Shown one piece after another: positions 1 to 12,891 of a stretch of 64,000 nucleotides of DNA (position 1 is its first letter; each line of letters starts with the position of its first letter). The notes under the pieces are model-generated. The model saw only the letters and a list, made by a program, of their open reading frames with translations. It had not been told where the DNA came from and ran no database searches. The translations under genes and the position numbers were made by a program. The DNA is from Anisakis pegreffii. Its lineage: Eukaryota; Nematoda; Chromadorea; Rhabditida; Anisakidae. The stretch covers positions 32,136 to 96,135 of the forward strand of contig JAPYMA010001559.1 in assembly GCA_035041965.1 (NCBI GenBank), read 5' to 3'.

Positions 1-3000
1 TCTTGCCGACAGCTGTAGTATCAGCGGGGTTGGAATTAAAGACGAAGCGTAAAATCGGGCATAACTCAGATTTGCTTTTCTCAAACATGCCGTAGACGGA
101 AACCGTATTGAAGAGGTTTTTCGCATGCTTTCAAACTTCCAAGTGGAAAAACTGTGCAGTTTATCTGTAAAGTGATTGGTGAATGGCTGATGTGCCGAAA
201 TGAAATAAAAGCTCATCATGTGCTTTGTATTTTTAATATCGTTCACAAAAATTTCAGGAACGATCGGTTTTCTGGCGACGTTCTATTTTGTCGAGAAAAT
301 CTACGGTTCTGTGAAAGTCGATTAAAGGCGATCTTCAAATATGACTGCTATGTGAGATAGATAATTTATGGCGCTATTGTGCAATGAAGGACGACGGCAC
401 GGTACACCATACTGGCTCATATGAGCATCATTATCGTTTATTCATTTACTATTCATTCATTCATTTATTCAATTGATCGATCGCAGTCTTGTGGTGGCTA
501 ATGATATTATTGTGACTGGAAATTATCTTCATCTGTTCTTTTCATGGATATTTGTCATTAAGAAACCACATGTCATTTTTTTGTTAATTCTCTTTCTTTC
601 GCAAACATTATTTGATTAGTCGTTCCCAACAAAGAATAATTGGTTTTAATTGATTTGACACAAACCAAATCATAGCATGGCTGAGGCTCGGTAACATCAA
701 CGGCATTGGTACACCACTCGGTTCGAACGAAACTCTCTCCCATGAACGCGAAAAGGGGAAAGTTTCACTCGGAAGCGAGTGCTGTACGAATGTCGTTTAA
801 TTAATTTGTTATTTTGCATTATCAATAGTGTATGTGTTGTCTTTGTTATAATGTCTAATATTAATAAGAATTATCAGTATGACGACGTTAGTGCTATTCA
901 TTTATTTGTTATAACTTACTTATTTCGTTATTCTCTTCTTTTATTTTTTATCCATTCGTTGTGGAGTTTCTCGTTCACTGAGTCAGATATCGACCATATT
1001 TCTCGAAATACTCCTTCTTCATTTATCGATCTTTGTGTAATGAGCAATATGTATATAATATATTTATTTGATGTGTAATAGATTCGAAATCGATAAGCAA
1101 TTTAGTAGTGTTTAGAAATGATTGGTGTTAGAGTAGTAGTCACGTGGGATGTTTATTGGTTATGATTATTCATCCAAGGGAAAGAGGAGTAGTGCTTGGT
1201 GACAATAAGAGAAGATTTGTTGCTCAGAAGAGCGAGGAATCGGAGATCAACAAATGAATGATTCAACGTGAGAACGAAATGCGAGTGGGTTAGCGAAAGT
1301 TATCTGATTAGAAATTGAAATGTTCGGAGAAGGAGCAAAAACCTGAAAAAAACCGAGAAATCAAAAAGTAAAGTTATTTCATGAGCACATTCGTAATTGC
1401 TCTGTTTTGACGTCTAAGAAATGATTGATGCGTCAGCTGATTGCTTTTGATTTGTTGAAGTATTGCGTCACTGGTGTGAAGAGAACATTGGTTACGTGTG
1501 GATTTATGTGTTTGAAGTTTCGGTGGTTTGATGCGCAGGAATTTGTTGAGATTGATGAGCGATTGATTAATTAGTGTAATCTGCAATCGATGATAAAAAT
1601 TAAGTGGTGGTAGGAAGTTGATCAGTTACGATTTGTGATGAATTGTAATGCATGGAATCTATTCGGATTGGTTATTAATAGTGGAAAAGGCGAGTTTTTT
1701 TCTTCAACCGAAAAGTGCAAATTCCGTAAACCGATTCTATCTGTTGCATTTTTGATTAAAATTTCTAAGGTGTAAAACTGCGGCAAAACATTGATTGTGG
1801 TTGCTTGCTGTAATGTGGAACACAAAGTGATAATATGGTTAACTATTGGTTGATTTGTTCACTCGTTTTTCTCTGGTTGCATATTGATTCTTTATAAAAA
1901 AGAAGTAGATTACTTTCATAATTTGAGAGTGTAGACGAAATTGCCGACGGGTAGGGTAGATTTGGGTTGGTTCTCTTTATGCTTTTGAGAATGTTGAACT
2001 CATTAACGCGGATCCAATTTTTATTTTCTTGTTGATTTTGTTGTTATTGTTGTTGTTCTTCTTCTTCGTGTTTGGTTCGACATAATTTGTGATATTGTCT
2101 CCTGTCATAGTTCATATTTGTATTTCAGTTAATAATAAGTTAGTTATTTATTTGTTGATTTATTCATTCATTCATGTTTTGTATCTGATTGCAGAATGAC
2201 ATCCAAACGTTTCAGTTATTCGTATTTGTATTGATTTTGTTCCGATAATGCTTATTATTCCCTTAAAGGTTTTGAGATATCGTAAATGATATATGATAGA
2301 GTTTGATTGTAATATGAGCATATGACGAGGTGTGAATGAAACTGAAGGTTGGATGAAAATTGAACCCAACGAAAGGCACTCGAACTAAACACTTCACTTT
2401 TGTTTTCCTTAATTTCCGCGGCTTCACTGTTTTCTGATCATCTAGTTGAGCTTTATCAATATATAAATGCGTTGTGTGGACTGGTAGAGTAAACTTTTGA
2501 AAAATCAGAAAACTGATGAAGTTCGCGGTATGAGTTAAGTGTAGAAGTGCGAGTGTTTGAGTGAATCAGAACAACTTTTGGATCATTAATTGTAGTGTAA
2601 AGTGATATTTTGGAACGGTAATCGTGACTAGTTTTTTGATTGTTGAGGTTGCTTTTGGTTGTTGTTTAAGTGATTTATAGAATGTGAACGAAGTCAATTC
2701 TTTTGATCTATTCATTGAATTATTTTATGTTTTTTTCGTTTGTTTGAACTAAAAATTAATTTTTGTGGTTTTTTGTCTCCATTCCGCTGTTTTATTTTTG
2801 ATGATTGGCTCGTAGTCAGCGTTCGAGATTGGAGAGGCTAATTGTGAATTGTGCGTAAGGAGGGATAGCGTAAAAGATCACAGTAGTATCATCACAGGAT
2901 TTGTCATGCTAATAGTTCTACAGTGCTGTTTATTAAGTGATCAACAACCATCGGAGTTGTCGAAAGGCTCTTATTCGGGTAGTGAAACATTCGAAACAAT

Positions 3001-4272
3001 GTGATTTGGACATGACTACGAGCCTGATTTCCAGTCGCAATTCAGCAGTTATTCATCTTTGTTGTATTTTATCGCTTTTTCTTGCATTGAGAACTTTAAA
3101 AAGTTTCATTCAATCGGTCGCTTTTCTGTGATCAAGATGTTTCCTAATGATGCAAGCAGTTTTATCCGCATGGTGATTGGTCGAAGATTGATAATAGCAA
3201 ACCAACGGTGACGATTTGATATTGCGTTGATGGCACAGAATCGTCGTGAGACGAACAACTGCCTTCTTCATCAGCCATTGTCTGTGAAATTGGAGGGTGT
3301 ACCACTAAAATTTGAGGGCCTGCCTCTAGTGGTCGTCGAGGAATCACATGGCCAGTGGTGGTCAGCTCTTCAATGGGTTCGTTCCCGGCCAAACGATTGC
3401 TCCCCAACGATCACTTAGCGTCTCATAGCAATTGTTGGTAAATACCCTAGTGACGATTCTGCTGTGTTGCTGATAAGTTTGCCTACGTATGCGCACATGT
3501 GGGTGCAAGTAGTACTTTAAAGGCGCTGATTTTGGAAACGAGGCCCGACCTTGCATTTGAAGATTTCAATTAATTTCAGTGTGTGTTATTACAGAAGCGG
3601 CCATGCATAAAAATGTGGAAAGGGAAATTCAGGATTGTTCATTGACGAATGCGTGATCGAGGTGATAAAATACTTGATGTCATTTCATATGCTATTGGTT
3701 GCTTATAAAAGCTTTTGACCAATCATAGTCTCTTGAATTGAAAAGGGAAGCGCTCAAATTCAACACTCTCTTATGTTAACATGTTGGAGAGTTTAAGCGT
3801 TGAACTTAGAACCGCGTTTTAAAGTAGTGTTATGTTTGTGATAGCGAAGAATGCACGTTAATATCCACCTGGCAAAGGTTTTTGCCCTATGAATAAACTT
3901 TATACTGAATTGACATTTGACAAAAAAAACTCTTCCTCTGCTTTTCTTTATTCCAGTTTATGTTATCATACAGTTTTCGTCACAACATTCTTCAGCTGTA
4001 CATAAGATCATCCAACAACAATAACAACTCAGACAGCTTCAATGCTAAGTATTTCGTTCAGCAATTTGACAAAAATCAAAAATTGAACAACAAATGTGGA
4101 TTGTAGTGACAATCAAATTCTATAATCAATATCACAGATACTGCGTCATTGATTGGAGAATATTCTTGATAAGCCTCTTTATATGAGATCAAGAGTGAAG
4201 AGAGGGTTCACGTACGAAGACCCTTGCGAATATTCATTATGCACAGATTCAGTTGCAGCAGCAAAGAAAAAA
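1..4272. other. no firm gene; weak coding hints at both edges
   Basis: Mostly AT-rich with short frames only. Bases 1-141 are open in two minus-strand frames up to the window edge, so they could be the end of an exon of a gene to the left. Bases 3,160-3,560 have higher GC and are open on both strands, but match nothing I recognise. The stretch next to 4,272 is probably the 3' flank of the SLC46-like gene. Confidence 0.4.
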
Positions 4273-4278
4273 TTTATT
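4273..4278 (-). terminator. possible polyadenylation signal of the SLC46-like gene
   Basis: AATAAA occurs on the minus strand about 240 nt after the stop codon of the SLC46-like gene. The distance is reasonable for a nematode 3' UTR. Assigned from the hexamer and spacing alone. Confidence 0.35.
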
Positions 4279-4516
4279 TCGATCGCGATCCGACGAAGGC
4301 ATATACTCGCTGGCTGCTGAAAGCCACGGAGCTTGAAAGAATACGCATGAGATCGTCGAGTTTCAATTGTATGCCCGATGAACATGCGGATGGGACGAAA
4401 TATTTTCGTCCTATTCAGTATAGATTGTTTTGATTCCAAGAGATGCATCGTTACCCTCCTATCATCGAGTTTTTTTTTGTGCAAATTTCGTCGTTTCCGA
4501 ATCCAATTTGGTGCCG

Positions 4517-7500
4517 TCAATAAAACGATCCCTGTACGTATCTGGCTGGTGCTTCATAACCGTCAAAAAAGTCCCCCGCATTACGACCATTTTGTTCTTG
4601 TTTCAACTTTTCGACTCGCTCCAGTGCATGCTCATAAATGGAGATTTTCTTGTTTGGCTCACGAGCACTTTTTGAAACGTTTGATTCGTCGACACCATTC
4701 GATTGGTAGTTTTCAATGCCGATCATTGATATGGTCTGAAAAAGATTGAAACGATAGAAATTTGTGGTGGAGAAATGTAATTGTGCATTGTGCACTATGC
4801 AAATGGTGCGTTGTGCGGATTATTTTCATCCCTCGTTATTCTATTTTCATTTACATTTATTTTGGTCCATTCTCTGAGCGGAATCCATTTAAAATGCCTT
4901 GATTCGAATGAAACACGTTTTCTGATTATACAGAGAGATGCGTGCGTTTGAATTTAACGCATTCGAAATGTTTGATTTGTAGAGTAAGTGGCACATATAA
5001 ACCTTTCTGATATCATCCACCTGCGAGTTTTGCTCTCCAACTCCTTCCAAAATACTTTTAATATGCACCCAAAGCACTGCCAGCCAAATGATCAGCTGTA
5101 CTCCAGCTGTAATTATTTCATCGAATTGTGTTCATTCACTTCAGTATTCGACAAACATGGATGCATTTCACTACTGTAGAGAGGGATATGACAATAATGG
5201 AATGAATAAACAAATTCAGTTCTGAAGAGAGAGAGCAAAGCAAGAAACCAATAAAGAAGAAAAGAAATCCAGGTAGCCACTGCTCAGTCAGACGATATAT
5301 ATTCGAATAGATCAGCGTGGCCACCATAAACGTCAAATCGCATCCAATACCAAATAGCGAGAATATTCGACCGATTTCTTCGAGTGGTACCAACTGGAAT
5401 CAAGAATATTTGCACTTGCATACGTCATCTAGTGCGTTATCATGCAAAATGTCAATTGTTCTTTTAAAAGTATTCACGTAGGTGTTAATGAAGACCGAGA
5501 ACACTGCTCAAGAAGACCCGACTGAGAACAATATTCTACCGAAATGATTGGCGGTAATTTCGGTATTTGGTTTTGCTCGTTAGTTTTCGTAACCTTTACG
5601 TTATCAGTCGACCGAAGCCACTTCGGAAGTCGTCTCTGTTCGGTGATAATCTGTCTAGAAGTCGAAAGATGTTCCAACTTGAGTTGGGACATCTTTCGGT
5701 TTCAAGACTAGTCATTACGGAAGGGAATTCAGTCGATGAATGCTGAACTATGGTGGTACTTCTCTGAAGCGATTGATTAGATTGCGGTTGATTGTCGTCA
5801 ATAATCGTGTTTGAGAATGAGGTGGATGAGGTCAAATGACTGAGAGAGTTCTTCACCTGTGCGATGAACGAAACGACGGCTGGTTGAATGAGTGCAGCAA
5901 ACAGTCCAATAGCGTTCGCCAGATACATGTGCCACGATTGTGTTGCTAATGCAATGACAAGTGCTCGTAGTGTACTTGAGGCTATTGCGATTAGTATCAC
6001 TGTTGTTTGACGACATCGCAGCACTTGCTTGAACAAATACATACCGATCAATGTTCCAATAATCACTGAAATCGATGCGAGACTTTCTTCAAATTAAATA
6101 TGTCATATGGACACCCGAACAATGATGACCAAAACGTTCCGTGAAAATCGAATGAGAAAAACATGAAGTCGAAAATTTTGTAGTTGAGTCGAGCTGTACT
6201 TATCACATAGTGTGATCATGGATGCGTTGATGTATTGGGGAGAAAAATCAGAAGTGGGCGACAAATGTGGTATTAATCACAATTAAGGGACTGTTATCAA
6301 TATGCAGTGATCGTTCTGAGCAATTATTAGATTATTCGCCCAGAAGTTTATTGGTTTATTTCAGCGAGGAATGTTTGTTTACCTTATTCATTTACTATAG
6401 GCGAGTGATAATTTCATTTTGCATGCTCAACAAGATGGCATGCTCTTATGGCATCAACTGTTTCAGGTCTTTTACTTGAAAAAGCGTAAAGAGTCGTATC
6501 ATCTATGATATACAAATATCAAGTCTCACTATCCAATCGTGTTTCAGTTTAACTGCATGATTAATTGTTGGAGTAACTTATACTCCTTCCTAGAATTTAT
6601 TTTTGACTAAATACAAGTGAGATCAACGAGCAAATCAAATGGATTAACTGAAGAAACGCGTACATATCGAGAAACCACTCCCATTCCAATAGCCAAGCTC
6701 TCGCTGAGTCCATTGCAATGATCCACGATCGGTCCTTCGAAACACGTAACTGTCAATGATAATACCTGAAAGAGCGAGCAAATTGAAATGACATTTCATA
6801 ATGCTGTTTATTAAAGAATACTTTTTGGTATTTGGTGAAGGCATTTCATTTATTTTGCAATAACTATTTAAGTCTTTCCACTGCATAGATATCCTATTAC
6901 TGCTTTGAAATAAGTCAATTTCAAAGAATTCAATGAACATTCAAAGGTATAATGCTGAGTAAAAGGTTCATCAAGAAATCGGAGCTAATTGAGGATTATG
7001 AAAACAGAAATATTCACTTATTCGTGTTTCAACAGATGTCATATGGGTGACCATAAGTGCTGTGACCGTTATGAATATGAACGCCCTTCGATGTCCTGGT
7101 CGTTTGCGTCTATACGATTTTAAACCTTCTTTGAGCAAATCGACGGCTTCGACCAGACAATTTTTTTTATTTGCCTCTGCGGAGATGCCTAAAAATCTTT
7201 TAGAAATGGTATCAATATCGAATGATAAACTCTCTGGTGCTGTGGCAAATGGAAAAATGACAAGACAAAGGTCGTTTATCTCGTTGAGGGGCTCTCGAAA
7301 TTCAGCATTGCATACCATGTCCAACTGCAGGTTTTTGCGGTATCTTCCAGAACACATATAAAATCGTTACGGCGAATAAGCCTAGTTCGATGTAGATGGA
7401 CAGCGTAACTGATAACTGCAATGTGAACAAGTTAAAATGATATGTCGTTAGTCATTATTGACCGATGCAGTTATTGTTTTTTGAACGGATGTTGGTCATA

Positions 7501-10500
7501 TGAACGTATGGTTGAGATAAGCATAGCGAATTTTTTTTCACCAATTGATGCATCAACTGAAGATTAGCAAGCAACCCCGAATAGAAGTGATCTGACCAAC
7601 CCAACTGAGAGCCGCAGCGACAGTGGCGCCGATTACCGATGCAATCGATTGGAAAACCGTGAAAATACCCGAACGAATCATCAGCTTGTCGTTATCGTCC
7701 GTTATGTCGGCCAAATATGCATTACAAGAAACGGGAATCTTCAAGCAGAAAAAAACATTCATGAAGCATCATTTTATAAATAATTTTGATTATAACACAG
7801 AATTTTGATAAATAAATGTGTTCAGTCTCTTCTCCCAACTTTCCACAAGTGGTGACTATTGGACTGCTTTTATTTGAAATTCTATAAGCTGCGTAAAAAT
7901 TTCACTCCATATATGAATATCAGAAAATGGTTGCATAAAAATGTTACAATCATGTTAATTGCTGCTTTCTATCCGCAAAAAATAGCGATCATAAAAATAC
8001 CATTTTCAAATGAGTAATTTTACGGAATCAAATTCGGATTTCTTTCGTCCAATCATACTGCAAAAAGATAGATATGGGTGGATTGATTGCTTCATACATA
8101 AGATCATTCTGGTAGGTTTTTATTTGATAAGGGCATCGCGCTATTGCTATTATTATCTCAAATGAGAAATGCATAACATATCATTGCTATATACCCTGGT
8201 TCGGCAGAAAGAAATGCTCAACAAAGTATTAGTGAGTGAATGTTAAGGACTTCATTCTTGTTTAGTTCGAGTCGTCACGATATCTTGAATGATTGCCTAA
8301 AGAGAGATACGTGCTTCATGAGAATCACAGTCGTTTTCTCATCTTCCATTCTGCTTCATTGCTTCTCATCTCGCTAAATTTGCTCTAGAATCTCTCAGGA
8401 AAATTTTCATCAAGCTATGATATGCATCCACTCTTCACGTACCATTGACATGTAACCAGTTGTACCCGAAGCGGCAAAGAAAATGATCATCGACCACAGC
8501 GGCATCTGAATGGACTGCGTGAAAAGTAGCATGAATCCGATTTGAGATATTGTGATGCCCATTAAACCAATCAATATATTCATTTTACGACCATTCCGAT
8601 CAGCGTATGCGCCTGAAACGGCAAAAAAGCGTTTTTGATTAATCGTTCATTTTCAGTTGACTGTCTCAGTCAGAAATTAGGCCAGCAGAATGAATGGAAT
8701 TCACAAATGAATTTTATGTGATTAACAAAACATTTATAGGGCTCTCAAGAACCTATCATTCCATAAATTCGATAGGAAGCACTCAACTATTAATGCTTAC
8801 TTCATTATTCTGGATAAAAGTGTGAGGACAAGAATATTAGATGAGCATCTGATTAGCAGTGTTTTATCTGGAACATGACAGATGATCTTCTCATAATGTT
8901 CATCGCGATGAAACTGGGGATTATTTCCGAATCACAAACTAATTGGTTGAGATTGGATTCAAGGATGTTTTCCAGTGGCAATGTGACGAGAACAGTGCCA
9001 GTAAACGAAGACAGTGATACATGGCGGAAACATGAAGCATGCATAATTAACGAGATGTAATTGCTAAGGAAATATCGAAGGAAACCAAACCGAAAAAAAA
9101 CTCAAAATTAGACAGCCACTCCGCGGATTCACCTCGGGCACACCCTGAGGCTCACTCACATCTGAGGTTGTTCATGCTGAGGCTTGTCGAGGGACATGTG
9201 CTGCATATTTTGTTTTCGGTAAAGAAAAACTCAATTTTTTCCATACCTCACCCTAATTACATCCTAATGATATGGTGATGAAGAGTTTAATAAAACGTCA
9301 TTCTTAGTCGACAGAACACAATTAATCAACGCGAATATTGATAGAAAGTGATGAAAAATCCAGTACAGTTGATATGTCAAACTATAAATAATATGGAAAT
9401 TCCACCTAAAAGAATGTCAACGAATATAGCTGGCAGAAGATATGCGAGGTTGGTGAAAAGTGACCATTCAGCCGCGTGCATCTGAACTTCATCTTCGACG
9501 GTTGCATTAAGGATTGGCGAACAACTGGCAATACCACCGAAATATAATTCACAAACTCTGAATCCTTATTTGAATTATTATCATCATTATAATCATACTT
9601 ATTGTTGTGATATTTCCAATCATTCGCATTCTTCTGTTCGATTATTCTACATTCATTTCTATTATCATCATCATATCAGTGTTGTCACTGTTATCAAAGT
9701 AATCAACACATTTACCTTGAATCTGCGGTTTTTAACCTGTTAATCACCACGCAGCCCTAGAAAATTTTGAAACGTCCTCGCAACCCCCGCCCTCCCCCCA
9801 AACAATAGTTAGAGTGTCCTCGCATCTCCATAACATCCACTCAGTATGCCTCATCCATTGTGGTGAGTGTTTATAGTGTAGATTAGTGTACACCATTAGA
9901 ATACGGTACGTTCTAGCGATTTGAAAGGTCCATTCAAAAGGTCCAAAGTCCATCATCGCTTACTTCAGTAACATATATGCGTTGAAATCTAACCTTGCCT
10001 ACTCTAGTGTAGGAATAATAAAACCTTATCGTGCACCCTCCTGAAGTACCATCATCTCACATTACTTGGGGAGGCGGAGGAGGGGGGGCGAGGTGGAGGA
10101 GGGGGGAAGGCGGAGGAGGGGGGAGGCGAGCACCCCCGGTTAAGAAGCCTTGTCTTGAGAAAGCACAAAAGTTCTCATCCTTGCACTCCCATTCCTTACA
10201 TCAGTCCAAACATTCTTTTACGGATGAGCAAATACACATTATCTCTCTTTCAAAGATCAGTTTTGTTGATATGAATGACAGTGAATGACTAAAAACTTCC
10301 GAAGAAGGCAACAAATCTTATCACAGAGTGATTTTCCACTGCAAGAACTCATGTTCAAGCACGACAATCACAGAATCGGTTGATTGGAACGCCATAAGAT
10401 TGTAGTATTACTTTATGGCAGCCATCCCAATGTGTTTAGTTTATTAATTACGATTCGTTAATGATCATTCGGATGAAAAGAAACAATTCGACTGGAACGT

Positions 10501-10699
10501 CCATAAAGAGTACCCACCGTCTATAAAAAGCTGGTGATTGTAAAGTTTCACTGAATATCCAACCCAAATAAACGAGGAATATAATTGGTTCAACGGTAGG
10601 ATGACGAATGGAATCAATGAAAATATCCAAAACATTGATGATCACACGCAATGGCGCCGCCTTCTTTGTCGCGCTGTTCTTTTTAGAGGCTGATTCCAT
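4517..10699 (-). CDS. SLC46-like major facilitator superfamily transporter, 10 exons
   Basis: Reconstructed by eye from exons 10699-10518, 9557-9406, 8612-8443, 7738-7601, 7415-7316, 7239-7018, 6765-6664, 6065-5857, 5393-5175 and 4735-4517. All splice phases agree; the sum is 1,713 nt (570 residues plus TGA). The smallest intron is 76 bp (7240-7315). TM1 follows a V-E-P-I-I-F-L motif near residue 37. The first extracellular loop has two Cys (63, 73) and an N-A-T sequon at 78. The TM2-3 loop has the MFS signature D116-R-N-G-R-K121. N-A-Y-L-A-D lies near 174, and E-E-I-G-R-I-F near 430 begins the segment leading to TM11. About 72 hydrophilic residues (499-570) form a cytosolic tail. Order and motifs match the SLC46 family (proton-coupled folate transporter and relatives), plasma-membrane or lysosomal carriers. 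The substrate cannot be read from sequence. The start was chosen at 10699 because TTTTCAG lies directly before it; an in-frame ATG at 10729 lies beyond that acceptor. The least certain junctions are the donors at 7012-7017 and 7595-7600. Confidence 0.9.
5663..5698. repeat. hairpin in SLC46-like intron 8
   Basis: Arms cgaaagatgttccaact and agttgggacatctttcg are complementary over 17 bp with one G-T-type mismatch and a 2-base loop. It lies in the intron 5394-5856. Confidence 0.85.
9748..10060 (+). repeat. dispersed repeat, copy 1 (inverted relative to copy 2)
   Basis: Aligned by eye with the reverse complement of about 24,190-24,510. Both contain ccctagaaaatttt near one end, then a run of C, then gtcctcgcat/gtcctcatac and acatccactc. 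Further along both have gttctagc, ccatcatcgc/ccatcgtcgc, tgcgttgaa and ataaaa, ending in cacc/cate-rich GC sequence. Identity is perhaps 65-75 percent over 300 bp. It lies in the first intron of the SLC46-like gene. No transposase frame; it could be a non-autonomous element. Confidence 0.6.
10068..10129 (+). repeat. G-rich GGA/GGC tract
   Basis: About 60 bases of almost pure purine on the plus strand, with several runs of four to seven G. It could form G-quadruplexes on this strand, which is the non-template strand for nothing annotated. It adjoins copy 1 of the dispersed repeat and lies in intron 1 of the SLC46-like gene. Confidence 0.7.
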
Positions 10700-10706
10700 T
10701 CTGAAA
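10700..10706 (-). promoter_or_regulatory. possible trans-splice acceptor before the SLC46-like start codon
   Basis: On the minus strand the bases just upstream of the chosen ATG read CTATTTTCAG followed by A-ATG. This is a strong nematode 3' splice site two bases before the start codon, with no convincing upstream coding exon. Such a site is typical of spliced-leader addition, but it could also be the acceptor of an ordinary 5' UTR intron. Confidence 0.45.
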
Positions 10707-11602
10707 ATAGTTTTTTCGCTCGGAATCATCTAAAGAATTCGCAACAGGAATTCGAAAGCGACATGAATACTGTCACATTGGTGCGCTGAAAACAATGCGT
10801 TGAGAGCGAAGGAAATAGAAGGATGGTGAAATTAAGAATGTTGGAGAATGATGTATAATATATAGAAGGTAAAATATTTTCAGAATTAAGCGCTTTTTTA
10901 TGGTACGGTTTGAGCGAGCGAGTTCGGCAGATCATCAATGATACCTTCCGTTGAAACTTCTCGAGTAAGCATTGAGGTTTCATTATAGGTTAACAATAAA
11001 CTGAGAAACAGATTCACCTTTTTTGCATTTCACTCACCACTCAAGACCGCTAGAAAAGGCAATTCAGGCAAGCTGTATGTTGACCACTTTTATGATACAT
11101 GAACAAGAGTGCGGAATCACGTAATACTTAGGAATTTCCTCGCAAAGGTAGATGAGAACGAAAAATTACTCCACTAAAAGAACTGTACAAATAACGTGAA
11201 TGTTACTCCGCTCGAAAGTAAATATAATGATGCGAACGGTGGTAAGCAATGGAAATTGAACAAAACGAAAATATATCTCAAGAAAGAAGTAGAACTAACT
11301 TTGAATATGTGTGTAACTGATTACTGAGCGAAGAGAACGTATCAAATTTGGAATGAAAATTGATAAGCATCTAATCACATTTATCATGCAATGTTCACGA
11401 GATAATGCGTTCAAAGCACTCGCTAAAATGACGATGGCATCACGAGTTATCAGTGAACGACGTCATTGACAACTCATCACTATACGATTAATCCGATTTT
11501 ATCAATAGCGTTTTCTGTCCATGACATTATTTTTCTCATCAGCTAACGACTTTTTAGCAGTTTGCAACGAACTGAGTGCTGACCGAAGTTGTCATGCCCA
11601 TT

Positions 11603-11715
11603 TTTTCAGTTGTTGTGCTGATATGGCGTTATCAGTGTCAAAAATGAATCATATCATGTGTTTCACACCACACTGCCATAAACTATTGATAAGTGAAGCA
11701 TTAAGTGTGAAACGA
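11603..11715 (+). repeat. direct repeat, copy A
   Basis: Shares with copy B tgatatggcrttatcartgtc, then caaaaatgaatca, atca.gtgttt, ca.actgc.taaa, ttgataagtg and gtgtgaaac. About 80 percent identical over 95-110 bp, 1.18 kb apart in the same orientation, upstream of the SLC46-like gene. Confidence 0.65.
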
Positions 11716-12781
11716 GAATGAGAACCTTAAAAAATCAAACGAGGTGCGACAGCTTCAAATGGCAATCAACGAAGGATTATAATGAATGAATGCGAATGAT
11801 TTGAACATTAAGAGAATTCACTGGGTGATTACTCCGTTACTATCACGTAGCATTAAGTACATTTTTGATAGGGACATAGCATTATGATAAGACCGAATTA
11901 TCTGATTATGAGCAAAGGATGCATTGTTGATTGCATTTTCTAGCATTCAAACACCATAAGTTAGCATTAAACTCTAGACAAAAAAGCAAAAGAATTTTAC
12001 AGGTGAATTCGAATTGAATTCATTTCGAAGTTTTATCGAATGACAACGTCAACAGTCTATTGAAATAGAATTGTAACAGTATGATTGTAACAGAATCATC
12101 TAATCGAGTATGTTATTGTGCGATTTTTGATCCATCGAAAATGTATCAATGGTAATAGGATGTGACAACAAAACAACTGCGTAACCGTTTATTTGCATAC
12201 TTACGGATCAGCGAAACATCGCCATATGTAAATTGTCATACAAATAAAAATCAAAGATACATGTGTATAGCTGATCACTGAATTGTTTGCGTCAGACATC
12301 TGAATCAATATTATACACTGATCAAATATAATTGTGAATGTTGTTTGCAATTGGTTCCTGTGCGAATTTGATTCGTTTGGGTGTGATACCCACCTGCAAG
12401 AAACGTTTGTTTGAAGTGAATGACATCCTGTTGAAATGAAATCCTTAAGAATTTTCTCGTAGTCTTGCCGCCGGGACATCCGATTTTCATTGTGAGGCTT
12501 GAATTTCTTGAAATAAGATATTCGCATTCATATTGGTTAGTCTAGAAATATTACTGTTTTCGTCGTATACATTCCCTGAAAACAATCGTTCAAACAATGT
12601 TTGTGTCATTTGTGGTAAATAAATGAGCAATTTTCAGGTATTATATATCGAAACATGAGAACTAGTTCCTCTGAACGTAGAATTTTTATTCAATGTTATA
12701 AAATTTGTGAGTTGAATGAAAATATTGTGTGACACATTGACAATGTCGACAATTGTGTGAAGTTGACCATTCATTTTATTC

Positions 12782-12891
12782 AACGAAAACTGTCATGTTG
12801 ATATGGCATTATCAATGTCAAAAATGAATCAGATCACGTGTTTTACAGCATACTGCTGTAAATAATTGATAAGTGTGAAACATCGAGCGCG
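12782..12891 (+). repeat. direct repeat, copy B
   Basis: Partner of the repeat at about 11,603-11,715. No coding frame is conserved between the two, so they look like a non-coding duplication or two copies of a short element. Confidence 0.65.

Noticed and set aside
3162..3556. Overlapping frames on both strands, one starting MGSNRLAG
   Set aside because: All frames here are short and mutually overlapping in a GC-richer patch, with no splice context; the MGS start is on the opposite strand to the channel.
5474..5692. Minus-strand frames running past the ends of transporter exons
   Set aside because: They lie in the intron 5394-5856, beyond a clear CACAG/GTGAAG donor; reading ends in unrelated residues.
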